This document shows positions 8,842-16,070 of a DNA stretch of 19,651 nt, piece after piece. Within the stretch, counting starts at the first letter, position 1. Every line of letters starts with the position of its first letter. The stretch comes from WVZL01 sp041862375 (GTDB lineage Bacteria > Acidobacteriota > Aminicenantia > Aminicenantales > Aminicenantaceae): assembly GCA_041862375.1 (NCBI GenBank), contig JBGVTE010000106.1, positions 1 through 19,651 of the forward strand, written 5' to 3'. Below the pieces are notes generated by a model, which was given only the letters and a program-made list of their open reading frames with translations, did not search any database and was not told where the DNA came from. The position numbers were made by a program, and so were the translations under genes.

Positions 8842-9345
8842 TTATTTTAAAGAAGATTTATTATACCGATACATGAGCTCTTTTTTCACCGTGTATGTAT
8901 AGGGAAGCTGTCTGTTCTTCCAGCCATTAACTGTCCTGTAGCCTTTCTCATTCTTTTCGCCCTCAAAGCCTTCATTTATGCTGAAAACGTTTGCGAATCC
9001 TTCCTCTTTCGCTAATTGTGCAGCTTTCAAACTTCTCCCGCCACTTCTGCACAGAAAAATCAATGTGTCATCTTTTGTAAAGCATGATTTTATGTCTATA
9101 AGAAAATGCTCATTCTTTACTAGCTCTTGCTGCTTCTCACTCCAAAATTTTAAAGGAATATTGTAAGCCATTTCTGGGTGTCCAGCAAAAACATATTCTG
9201 CAATGCTCCTCACATCAACTAAGTATGTAGACGGATTCTTAAGCATCTCGAATGCCTTTAGAGGGGAAATTTCTTTAACATCATAAGAGAAAGTAGAACA
9301 GCTGAAAAACATTAAGACACTCAGAATGAAGGATATCTTCTTCAT
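8842..9345 (-). CDS. Exported rhodanese-domain protein, possible lipoprotein
   Basis: About 167 residues. An N-terminal hydrophobic leader with FFSC at residues 13-16 could be a signal peptide or a weak lipobox (Cys16). The rhodanese fold follows: YLVDVRSIAEYVFAGHPEMAYNIP (the DVR and GHIxGAxNIP region) and the active-site loop CRSGGRS (Cys99), then AAQLAKEEGFANVFSINEGFEG. An active Cys suggests sulfur transfer or persulfide/thiol chemistry in the envelope, but the substrate is unknown. The start is the ATG at 9345, seven bases after GAGGAGG; the in-frame TTG just before it is not needed. It lies 10 bp upstream of the S46 peptidase and 98 bp downstream of the M1-like gene, so a shared transcript is likely. 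The 95-bp gap to the M1-like gene shows no terminator. Confidence 0.85.
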   Translation of the reverse strand: MKKISFILSVLMFFSCSTFSYDVKEISPLKAFEMLKNPSTYLVDVRSIAEYVFAGHPEMAYNIPLKFWSEKQQELVKNEHFLIDIKSCFTKDDTLIFLCRSGGRSLKAAQLAKEEGFANVFSINEGFEGEKNEKGYRTVNGWKNRQLPYTYTVKKELMYRYNKSSLK

Positions 9346-9443
9346 CAAATTACCTCCTCACTTTCATTATTTTTCTTCAGGCCTAAACAAAACAATATTA
9401 CACTATTGCAACTCATAACTCTACTTCACTCTCAGTTTATTTT

Positions 9444-11459
9444 CTATTTGTTATTTCTTTTGAGCACGAATGGCTCCTTCAGCCTCTCCTCAATCCATTG
9501 GCGATTTATTTTCATTCCATACTGATCATGACGCATAGTCTTACCAGTATCATGTTTTAAGGCTTCTATGTAATAGGTTAGGGCCTCTTCCCTCTCGCCG
9601 AGCAAATCTTTTATATGACCCATCCACACCAGAGATGTAAAGTGGCGTATTTCTGAAGTCCTGAGTTCGGTTGCATTTTTAAAAGCTTCGAAGCCCTCCT
9701 CGTAATAACCTCCGTCAAACAGTGTCATCCCTAATTTAAACCATAAATTTCTATCTTCAAGTTTCAGAATTTTTGCCCTCTTGAAACAATCAAGAGCATC
9801 TACCCCTGCTCCGACCCAGGATAACTTTGAAATGAGCTCTTCGAGATCTTCGGATAGAATCGGAAGAGGAGTATTGATCATAGCAAGTTTATTCTCAGGG
9901 TCTAGTATCACCTTCTCCAGTTTCGACGTGCTTTCAAACTGGAGATGATTTACATTGGAAATTCTGTTTGTGTATTTAACCTGGCTCGTTCCATCTTCAA
10001 ACACAGCTTTCACCGGAAGGGGCATCTTCAACTTTCCCTTGGATTCCACCTTAACATATGAAATATATTTATCATCTTGCTCAACACTCACCTTACCTAC
10101 AACATCATAATAAAGATATTTATTAGAGCGAATCCACTGATCAAAAAACCATTTAAGGTTTTCACCGCTTTCCTCTTCGCATAATCTCCAAAATTCTCTA
10201 TAACCAAGGCGCTTCCTTCCATAATCCCTTAAACATCGCTTATATATTCTTTGAAATGTTTCTTTTCCCAAGACATACTCAAGAGCGCTCACAATCGCGT
10301 ATCCCTTTCCATGTACAACAATATTGTTGCGGTCGAACTTTATCTTTCTAACCTGTTCAGGAGGCAGATCGACCGTTGTATCAAAGCGGGGCCTAACGCC
10401 TCTAAGGTATCTTTTAATGAGCCCTTCATGCTTTCCCATACCGATGTTCCGGAAAATCGTGTACTCCCTGTCAGCATAAATCCCCATCCCAATCCATAAC
10501 CAGCGGGGGATGTCATCGTCCATAACATACTCTCCCCAGTATTGATGGCCGATCTCGTGGGCTGTTATCCACTTCCAATGGAGAAGCGGCATCTTTTCGA
10601 ACTGTTCCTGGCCGTGTATGACTACAATTCCCGAAGCAAAAGGATACCCGCCAACTGGCCAAATTCCTCCTGGAATTATGTTCAGAAATGTAAAGGGATA
10701 AAAACCCAGCCAATCTTTATAAAACTTCACCGCATCCGCTGCTGTCTCAAGGCATAAACGGGCACACTGAGAACCCTTCTCTGTAAAAAAAGCTGTAATC
10801 AACACTCCATCCACCTCCCTCTCTTCAGTTTTCAAATCCCTGCAGAGGTAGACTCCAAATGTGCACACTCCACTATTCTCATAGTATCCTGTTTTCCTAT
10901 TTAGACGTCCGCTCATTGCACAGGCATATCCCTCCGGGACATTGAGCTTCACTCTGAAGACATCACTCACGGGAAGCCCATCCCACCAGAGACGGGGATA
11001 CCATTTAGTGAGTTTTAATTCCCTCATATCACCTTTCATCGCAATGCTTAAGCTATATATTATTCGGAGCTTTACTTTTGCTCCTGGATCAGCAGGTTTT
11101 GGCAATTCATAAATAAGAGGAGACGGAAACGGCAAATCTTCTGACTGATTGATAAGATTTAATTCATTTCCTTTACTCCTCACCTCTATTGAACTCAATT
11201 TTGAAATGGTCCAGTCAATTGCAATTGCAGCTATCGCCCTGGAAGATGTATTAGTAAATGAAATATCTTCCTTTCCCTCAAGCATTTTTTTAACCGTATC
11301 TATCGTGCCGTCAATTTCATAATGGGCCTCTGGTGGATCTTTGGGTACCCAGAAGTTCTGCTGAGCACTCACATAATGGACAAGCACGATATTCGCTATT
11401 AATAAAAGCACAAACGACCAGGAACTTCTCAAAATATTATTCGATAAGATGTACTTCAT
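9444..11459 (-). CDS. M1-like (gluzincin) metallopeptidase with atypical active site and TPR tail
   Basis: About 671 residues: a signal peptide or anchor (hydrophobic about 13-30, then VSAQQ), an M1-type N-terminal beta domain (about 35-230), a thermolysin-like catalytic domain with AHEIGHQYW (His301, Glu302, His305), a helical region (HGKGYAIVSALEYVLG, RRLGYREFW-like), and two or three TPR-like helices at about 560-640. The family's second zinc-binding block WLNEGxAxY reads WLWIGMGIY, so the third ligand Glu is replaced by Ile, and the GAMEN exopeptidase motif reads GGYPFA. Either a nearby acid (ADRE) substitutes, or this is an altered-specificity or inactive member. The ATG at 11459 follows AAGGAGGAGCT; a GTG one codon upstream is possible. 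It is followed by the rhodanese and S46 genes, suggesting secreted peptide processing. Confidence 0.82.
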   Translation of the reverse strand: MKYILSNNILRSSWSFVLLLIANIVLVHYVSAQQNFWVPKDPPEAHYEIDGTIDTVKKMLEGKEDISFTNTSSRAIAAIAIDWTISKLSSIEVRSKGNELNLINQSEDLPFPSPLIYELPKPADPGAKVKLRIIYSLSIAMKGDMRELKLTKWYPRLWWDGLPVSDVFRVKLNVPEGYACAMSGRLNRKTGYYENSGVCTFGVYLCRDLKTEEREVDGVLITAFFTEKGSQCARLCLETAADAVKFYKDWLGFYPFTFLNIIPGGIWPVGGYPFASGIVVIHGQEQFEKMPLLHWKWITAHEIGHQYWGEYVMDDDIPRWLWIGMGIYADREYTIFRNIGMGKHEGLIKRYLRGVRPRFDTTVDLPPEQVRKIKFDRNNIVVHGKGYAIVSALEYVLGKETFQRIYKRCLRDYGRKRLGYREFWRLCEEESGENLKWFFDQWIRSNKYLYYDVVGKVSVEQDDKYISYVKVESKGKLKMPLPVKAVFEDGTSQVKYTNRISNVNHLQFESTSKLEKVILDPENKLAMINTPLPILSEDLEELISKLSWVGAGVDALDCFKRAKILKLEDRNLWFKLGMTLFDGGYYEEGFEAFKNATELRTSEIRHFTSLVWMGHIKDLLGEREEALTYYIEALKHDTGKTMRHDQYGMKINRQWIEERLKEPFVLKRNNK

Positions 11460-11462
11460 CAC

Positions 11463-11638
11463 AGCTCCTCCTTATCAACTAATTTACTTATCTATTATAA
11501 TCTACTGTAATCTACATCGCCCGATAACAGTTATTAGCTCACTCCCGCCTTATCTGAAGAGCATAATGAAAAAAAACGCTCTCTTGTTACCGAGATTTTC
11601 ATTATATTGCTGGCTCGAATAAATAGAAAGTTTGGATA
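11463..11638. other. Intergenic region upstream of the M1-like gene
   Basis: Contains a perfect TATAAT (- strand, 11494-11499) with no recognisable -35 at 16-18 bases. It lies inside three consecutive 10-bp units beginning TCTA (11491, 11501 and 11511; the first two share TCTAnnnTAA). This could be a regulator-dependent promoter for the protease group. No clear terminator for the DUF2752 gene was identified here. Confidence 0.3.
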
Positions 11639-12064
11639 TTATAGTAAAACAAATATCCAGTTCAGCGCAAAGAGAATGCCGAGCAGGATAATGCCTCCAC
11701 TAAGAAACTTGCCGTAGAGGACAATACGAGGCCTCCACCTCGGAATGAATATCAAACCAAGACGATATACAAATTGAATAAAGACATAAACAAGGGTTAG
11801 CAATCCCAATCGATGGAAAGTAAAGCTCATTGCTAAATCTCCGTGCATGGCCGACACTATTGACCGAGTCAATCCGCATCCTGGACAGGGTAATCCTGTT
11901 AAATTCCTGAATGTACAGGTATCAGGCAAAGGAATTCCTCCAATTCTAATATAAGGATTTTCAGAATCTGCGGGTGAAAGGATTAATGCCCCAGCAAGGA
12001 TAAGAAAGCACACACTAAGGACAATAATGTGGGGCAATATATCCCCCCTCAAGGCAGATGTCAT
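11639..12064 (-). CDS. DUF2752 membrane protein
   Basis: About 141 residues from the ATG at 12064. Three hydrophobic segments (about 10-30, 75-100 and 115-140) flank the DUF2752 signature TGLPCPGCGLTRS, with two conserved Cys and the following HGDLAMSFTFHRLG. The family is widespread, of unknown function, and often sits beside other small membrane genes, as here. A TTG at 12100 would extend the N-terminus by 12 residues but has no ribosome site; the ATG has a weak AGAG. It lies 47 bp after the four-helix protein gene and shares its promoter. Confidence 0.8.
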   Translation of the reverse strand: MTSALRGDILPHIIVLSVCFLILAGALILSPADSENPYIRIGGIPLPDTCTFRNLTGLPCPGCGLTRSIVSAMHGDLAMSFTFHRLGLLTLVYVFIQFVYRLGLIFIPRWRPRIVLYGKFLSGGIILLGILFALNWIFVLL

Positions 12065-12111
12065 AGAGCTCTGCTTTACATAAACTTTAATTAATTGCAA
12101 CTTAGGTATTC

Positions 12112-12534
12112 TTAATGGAAAGCAGCCTTAATGTCATCTTTGGTCAGCACGACAAGGCACCAGATGCCCATGGGCAAGCCTACAATGCAACAGGGGCTGA
12201 TGCATGGAATCATAGCCAGAACACTGGCTACAACGCACAATCCCCACTGGGTGAGCTCTTTCATTTTCAGAGCAGCATAGATTATAAAGCCTGCAACCAA
12301 GAGGCCTACCAAAGAACTTCCAAGCCAAAAAGATCCCTCGAAAAATCCCACATACTTATCTGGGATATCATCTTCTAGGAATGTACAAACACTCGTTCCG
12401 ATAAGCAGAGAAATAAAGCTCGTTAATTCTAGAACAACACCGAGGATTCCCGTGACAAGGAGTCCAACAGAGGGGCCTGAAACCTGCATACGAGGATCAG
12501 TAGTTGCCTGTACTGTTTTCTTGTCGTTAGCCAT
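12112..12534 (-). CDS. Small four-helix membrane protein of unknown function
   Basis: 140 residues. A polar N-terminus (to about 18) is followed by about four transmembrane helices: about 20-48, 66-88, 94-113 and 115-131. The fourth ends VGLPMGIWCLVVLTKDDIKAAFH, a tail typical of small multi-helix membrane proteins in which the last helix is followed by a short 'LxxxxVKAAF' end. Several Cys lie in the third and fourth helices (MIPCISPCCIVG). A good GGGAGG site precedes the ATG at 12534. It is the first gene of a two-gene unit with the DUF2752 protein. I cannot assign a function. Confidence 0.75.
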   Translation of the reverse strand: MANDKKTVQATTDPRMQVSGPSVGLLVTGILGVVLELTSFISLLIGTSVCTFLEDDIPDKYVGFFEGSFWLGSSLVGLLVAGFIIYAALKMKELTQWGLCVVASVLAMIPCISPCCIVGLPMGIWCLVVLTKDDIKAAFH

Positions 12535-12658
12535 AACTTCCTCCCCGATTTTTTTATCCTTTGTTAAATATTAAACTCCAACGATGCTTAATGAAAGCTG
12601 TTTTATTACTTGCTTCCGTATATTAAAGACTGATATGAAACCACAACAGACGATGCCG

Positions 12659-12687
12659 ATTCTAATCATCCAAAATTTGAAAGTCAA
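12659..12687 (-). promoter_or_regulatory. Sigma70 promoter for the small membrane protein pair
   Basis: TTGACT (12682-12687) and TAGAAT (12659-12664) are separated by exactly 17 bases on the - strand, both close to consensus. Transcription would start near 12652, giving a leader of nearly 120 nt. Further upstream (12748-12773) the 7-mer CTATCGG occurs twice at a 19-bp period, and the palindrome TATCGGCTGATA overlaps the second copy. The rest of the 12535-12875 gap shows no gene. Confidence 0.6.
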
Positions 12688-12875
12688 CAAATGCTCCATA
12701 CTATACATAATACATATACGTCTAATTTCTAATGTTAGTTTAAAAATCTATCGGTGAAAGGATTCCCTATCGGCTGATAATTGATTAGTTATTCTTGAGA
12801 TGGAGATGAAGAATTTTGAAAAAGTTTTCCATGAAAAAATCAATATTTTTAAACCAGTATTCGTGATACAACTGA

Positions 12876-14213
12876 CTATTTGACTGCATAATATTTCTTC
12901 CAGACAACTTTTGAGCCCGCACTTTCAAACCAGTCAATGCCTTCGGACACCATGTCAAATTTCAGCCAGTAGCTCCCAGGAATTTTTAGTAGAGGCAGTT
13001 CTATTTCTAAGTTCACTGATTCCCCAAACCGCACATTGTGCGGAAGAAATGCTCGTGCATAATTAAGGTCAATTAAATTCCTGGTGGTGTCAAAGAGCTG
13101 TGCTCCAAGCCTTGCTATCCGTCGCCCGGAATAAGTCTGCGAATGCCACAGTGCTCCACCTTTATTTCTCACTTTTACCTCTACTGAAGTCTGGCAGCCT
13201 GCCGAAGCATAAATAGCTTTATGCTTAGTATGAATATCAGCTAACCAGCGCTTACTCTTAATTGCATTATTGACTTGACTTGTATCCCATATTTCATAGT
13301 AAATCTTTTTACACGCTCGGCTACCAATCTGATATTTTCTGGAAACGGCCTCCTGCGGATGGTCTGTGATTTCCCATGTCAAGCGGTCTATCCCTATTTT
13401 CTCTGCCAGTTTCCGCGCTGCATTCATCTTTCGTTTTGAATCGTTCCAGCGAAATAATATATACCGCCAGTTGATAAACGGAACCTCTCGTCCTGTGTTA
13501 TTCCTTTCCTCAACGAAATCTGACATAACCTTAAGCACTTTCGAAAAATCACCTCCACGGCGGTAAGCAACATATGTCTCTTGATCTGCACCGTCAACAG
13601 AAAAAGTAATCTCATCGACTCCAGCTCGAATAATCCTCTTAGTCTTATTGGAATCCAGAATCAGCCCGTTCGTGCTTATATACAAGTATATTTGAGGAAA
13701 TGTGCGCTTGATATATTCAACCATATCCACTGCTTGAGGGTGCACAAACGATTCACCGTAATTAAAAAAATCCAGCCTTATTAGGTTGCTTCCAACCTCA
13801 TCCATCAATGACTTGAATTCATCATAAGGAAAGTACTTCCTCTCCCTGGTTTTAATAATTCCTGATTCTTTGGAACATACCGATCTGAAACAGGAAATAT
13901 TGCAGAGGATAGTCGGTTCAAAAAAAATTCGGGGAAGCACCTCTTGATGGACAGGCCTCTCGGTTATTTCCTCATCAGGGGAAAGCCGTCGTTTCAATCC
14001 GCAATCCAGACAAAAGCGTGAATATCCTTGATTTAAATTTTGCCGAATTTCCTTTACCTTTCTGGAATTCCAAATCTCGCACAAGGAATTTTCCTTAAGA
14101 TGTCCCAAAGGCCTTTCACCATTTGGATCAGCACACCCGCACACTACCTTGCCGTCGCACAAAACTACCAGAATATTGAATATCCAGTCGCATGTGAAAC
14201 GTTCCTTGTTCAA
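12876..14213 (-). CDS. Radical SAM protein with N-terminal SPASM-like domain and C-terminal Wzt-like beta-sandwich
   Basis: 445 residues in three parts. Residues 1-75 form a Cys-rich SPASM-like domain (Cys8, Cys19, Cys25, Cys27, Cys45, Cys68, Cys71; LCDGKVVCGC, GHLKENSLCEIWNS, FCLDCG), which normally sits at the C-terminus of such enzymes. The radical SAM barrel (about 95-320) has PTILCNISCFRSVC, then NYGESFVHP in the GGE position, YISTNGLIL and ITFSVDGADQETY. The cluster motif is CX3CX4C (Cys104, 108, 113), not CX3CX2C. The last 110 residues (VEVKVRNKGGALWHS, RAFLPHNVRFGESVNLEI, PGSYWLKFDMVSEGIDWF) resemble the carbohydrate-binding domain of Wzt-type glycan exporters. It starts at TTG 14213, 7 bp after the TerB-like stop, with AAGGGAAG before it; no ATG fits. 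A role in modifying a glycan or peptide is inferred. Confidence 0.85.
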   Translation of the reverse strand: MNKERFTCDWIFNILVVLCDGKVVCGCADPNGERPLGHLKENSLCEIWNSRKVKEIRQNLNQGYSRFCLDCGLKRRLSPDEEITERPVHQEVLPRIFFEPTILCNISCFRSVCSKESGIIKTRERKYFPYDEFKSLMDEVGSNLIRLDFFNYGESFVHPQAVDMVEYIKRTFPQIYLYISTNGLILDSNKTKRIIRAGVDEITFSVDGADQETYVAYRRGGDFSKVLKVMSDFVEERNNTGREVPFINWRYILFRWNDSKRKMNAARKLAEKIGIDRLTWEITDHPQEAVSRKYQIGSRACKKIYYEIWDTSQVNNAIKSKRWLADIHTKHKAIYASAGCQTSVEVKVRNKGGALWHSQTYSGRRIARLGAQLFDTTRNLIDLNYARAFLPHNVRFGESVNLEIELPLLKIPGSYWLKFDMVSEGIDWFESAGSKVVWKKYYAVK

Positions 14214-14220
14214 ACTTCCC

Positions 14221-14685
14221 TTATCCTGACCTTATTTTATCTAAAACTTTCATTTTGGCATCTATTAGCTCATGGTGCCTAAGCCGCAGCAGTTTAGCCA
14301 ATTTATGAACAAAATGGTCTTCATACCTGTTCAACTTCTCATCCGCATAGATAATTTTCCAGGCACACTCGATAATTCTCATCCTTTCTTCTTTTGAATA
14401 ATTCTTATTGATTAAATTAGTAAACTCCCAAATATCGACACTTTCTTCCCGCTTTTTCCCCGAAACCTCCAACAACTCTTCGATCGCTTCTGCCGGAATC
14501 TGAAATTCTTTCTTTAAAATAGACGTGATGGTTGTCTCCTCGACACTGCTGAACTCATCATCAGATTTTGCCACTTCAAGTAGCACAACACATGTAGCTA
14601 ACTGAATCCGCTCAAGTTCATCCTGCTCTGAAAATTCCACACCTGGTTCGCCACGTTTTTGGAGTATTTTTTTTAAATTCAACAT
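14221..14685 (-). CDS. TerB-like acidic helical protein
   Basis: About 154 residues from the ATG at 14685, which has GAGGAGA upstream; an earlier in-frame ATG at 14712 is less likely. The TerB family pattern is visible: a first helix with LLEVAKSDDEFSSVEE (Asp42, Asp43, Glu44, Glu49/50) and a second repeat with WKIIYADEKLNRYEDHF (Asp115, Glu116, Glu122), the paired metal-binding acidic sites of tellurite-resistance TerB proteins. No membrane segment or signal is visible, so it is cytoplasmic. It is the first gene of a two-gene unit, with only 7 bp before the radical SAM gene, so coupled translation is likely. Many TerB domains act outside tellurite resistance, and this context does not support a tellurite operon. 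Confidence 0.82.
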   Translation of the reverse strand: MLNLKKILQKRGEPGVEFSEQDELERIQLATCVVLLEVAKSDDEFSSVEETTITSILKKEFQIPAEAIEELLEVSGKKREESVDIWEFTNLINKNYSKEERMRIIECAWKIIYADEKLNRYEDHFVHKLAKLLRLRHHELIDAKMKVLDKIRSG

Positions 14686-14741
14686 TTTAAAGTTCTCTCC
14701 TCTAGCCCGCAAATTTCCAAATGAAATCTCATCAAGCCTTC

Positions 14742-14770
14742 ATAATAAGAGGTCATGTTTTTCCAGTCAA
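14742..14770 (-). promoter_or_regulatory. Strong sigma70 promoter for the TerB/radical SAM unit
   Basis: TTGACT (14765-14770) lies exactly 17 bases from TATTAT (14742-14747) on the - strand, both 5/6 matches. The start site would be near 14735, about 50 nt before the TerB ATG. The 9-mer TCAAGCCTT (+ strand) occurs at 14732-14740, just past the -10, and at 14767-14775, over the -35. AGGCTT at 14790-14795 is an inverted half-site that pairs with 14769-14774. This suggests an operator. Confidence 0.65.
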
Positions 14771-15237
14771 GCCTTTCACCACCGGGATCAGGCTTTGCTA
14801 TCTATGCGTGTACAGAACAAACTTGTTTTTCAAGAGGATAATTTCTTGATAAAGTCCGACCCTGATTACAAACAACCAAAATTATGGCAGTGAGTTTGAA
14901 AAACAAAAACAAGCTGAATACTTGTTGATGTGTTATATTCTAGGAATTTAAAATATCAATGACCTTTATTCGGAAAATATCACCTGCCTTGCATAGTCTC
15001 CAACCAATATGTGCCTTCTTTTAACTCATATGACCATGGAGTATGAGAAAAATTGCTACCCACTATCTGAGCGCGAAGGGAACAAATATAGATATCATTC
15101 CCAGGAAAACAACTGAAAAAATAAATTTTATAATCCAACCTAAGCAGGCATACTGTCCAAAAACCCTAACTTCATGGTAAACTTATCCGTAGGCCGATAA
15201 AAATTAAAAATTTAACTTTGGGACAGACTTAAATATT
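14771..15237. other. Gene-free intergenic stretch between the TerB unit and the SnoaL-like gene
   Basis: AT-rich sequence with stops in all frames at short spacing. A small inverted repeat, TCAAGA (14830-14835) with TCTTGA (14844-14849), is visible. I found no tRNA, conserved RNA fold or protein remnant here. Confidence 0.4.
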
Positions 15238-15266
15238 CAGATAGCTTTAAAATAAAATTTTATCTG
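15238..15266 (-). terminator. Weak possible terminator after the SnoaL-like gene
   Basis: CAGATA (15238-15243) pairs with TATCTG (15261-15266) around an AT-rich loop, about 50 nt past the gene's stop on the - strand, followed by an AT-rich but not continuous T run. Plausible but imperfect. Confidence 0.3.
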
Positions 15267-15315
15267 GCGCCTATCATCAGCACCAGGAAACAATGCAAAT
15301 AAGCCATGCCCACGC

Positions 15316-15834
15316 TTATTCAGAAGGGGGAAATGCACCAAGCTGCATCATCATACCCAGCGAATCCATCTCGGTCCATTCTTCAACGATCTTTCCTCCT
15401 TCGATACGAATAATGCTGATCCCTGTTATTCCTACTTCCTTCCCTGTTGGGGGAATCCCCATGTATTCACTGCTGTGGATGGAATGGCCGCTCCAGCGGA
15501 CTACAACTTTATCACCCTCGGCAATCATATCCTCGATGGTTAATACCATGTCGGAAAAGACGTTATGGTAAGACGCGACGGTCTGTTTGTAGCCTTCTAA
15601 GTTTTGCTCAATTCCGGGAGGCGCATAATTAAAGATGATATTTTCAGCTAAAATTTCATCCATCGCAGCTGTATCCGCCTTATTCCAGACCTCATCATTC
15701 CAGCGATGCGCCAGAGCCCTGTTTTCAGCTGTGGGGTCCACCTCTTCAACTTGCTGCTTGCAACCAAACATAAAGCAAACCATGATCATGATAAATACAA
15801 GCGTAATGTTTCTTAGCAGAGACTGTTTTTTCAT
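15316..15834 (-). CDS. SnoaL-like / ester-cyclase-type domain lipoprotein
   Basis: About 172 residues. An N-terminal hydrophobic signal ends in FMFGCKQQ, a plausible lipobox with Cys25 as the lipid anchor. The rest is a single NTF2-like cone: NRALAHRWNDEVWNKADTAAMDEILAENIIF, then GYKQTVASYHNVFSDM, VVVRWSGHSIHS, then GITGISIIRIEGGKIVEEW, which is the SnoaL/ester-cyclase pattern. Most such proteins are uncharacterised; a small-molecule binding or isomerising role in the envelope is possible. The start is the ATG at 15834 with AAAGGAG five to six bases before it; the GTG two codons earlier lies within that ribosome site. Single-gene transcript. Confidence 0.83.
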   Translation of the reverse strand: MKKQSLLRNITLVFIMIMVCFMFGCKQQVEEVDPTAENRALAHRWNDEVWNKADTAAMDEILAENIIFNYAPPGIEQNLEGYKQTVASYHNVFSDMVLTIEDMIAEGDKVVVRWSGHSIHSSEYMGIPPTGKEVGITGISIIRIEGGKIVEEWTEMDSLGMMMQLGAFPPSE

Positions 15835-15855
15835 TGTCACTCCTTTCTGCGCTTA

Positions 15856-15885
15856 ATCCTACTATACACAAGGAATGATTGTCAA
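15856..15885 (-). promoter_or_regulatory. Candidate promoter for the SnoaL-like gene
   Basis: A perfect -35 TTGACA (15880-15885) has TAGGAT (15856-15861) after 18 bases, a 4/6 -10. A better -10, TATAGT (15861-15866), is only 13 bases away and too close. The leader would be short, about 15 nt. Confidence 0.35.
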
Positions 15886-16070
15886 TTTAAGTAATGAAAA
15901 GAGTAAAATGTGCTATTTTACATTGTGTTTGTATTTCTTTAGCGTATCTATTATTGGCTCTTGTTTGTATTAACAGGAATTCGCTGGAGAGAAATTCCAG
16001 GCTGATAACTAAAAAAAATAAGTAAAAGTGGGAATTTCAATTTTAGGGAAAGATAATTTCTGGTCTTTCT

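Noticed and set aside
10490..10560. Possible frameshift or sequencing error explaining the missing Glu in the M1-like WLWIGMG block
   Set aside because: The codons read continuously through HEIGHQYW and WLWIGMGIYADREY with clear homology on both sides, so a local frame error does not restore NEG.
14221..14712. Tellurite resistance operon
   Set aside because: Only a single TerB-like gene is present; no TerA/C/D/E/Z partners, and the neighbour is a radical SAM enzyme.
15976..15998. Inverted repeat GGAATT/AATTCC downstream of the kinase, considered as its terminator
   Set aside because: Only six AT-rich pairs and no T run after the stem on the - strand.
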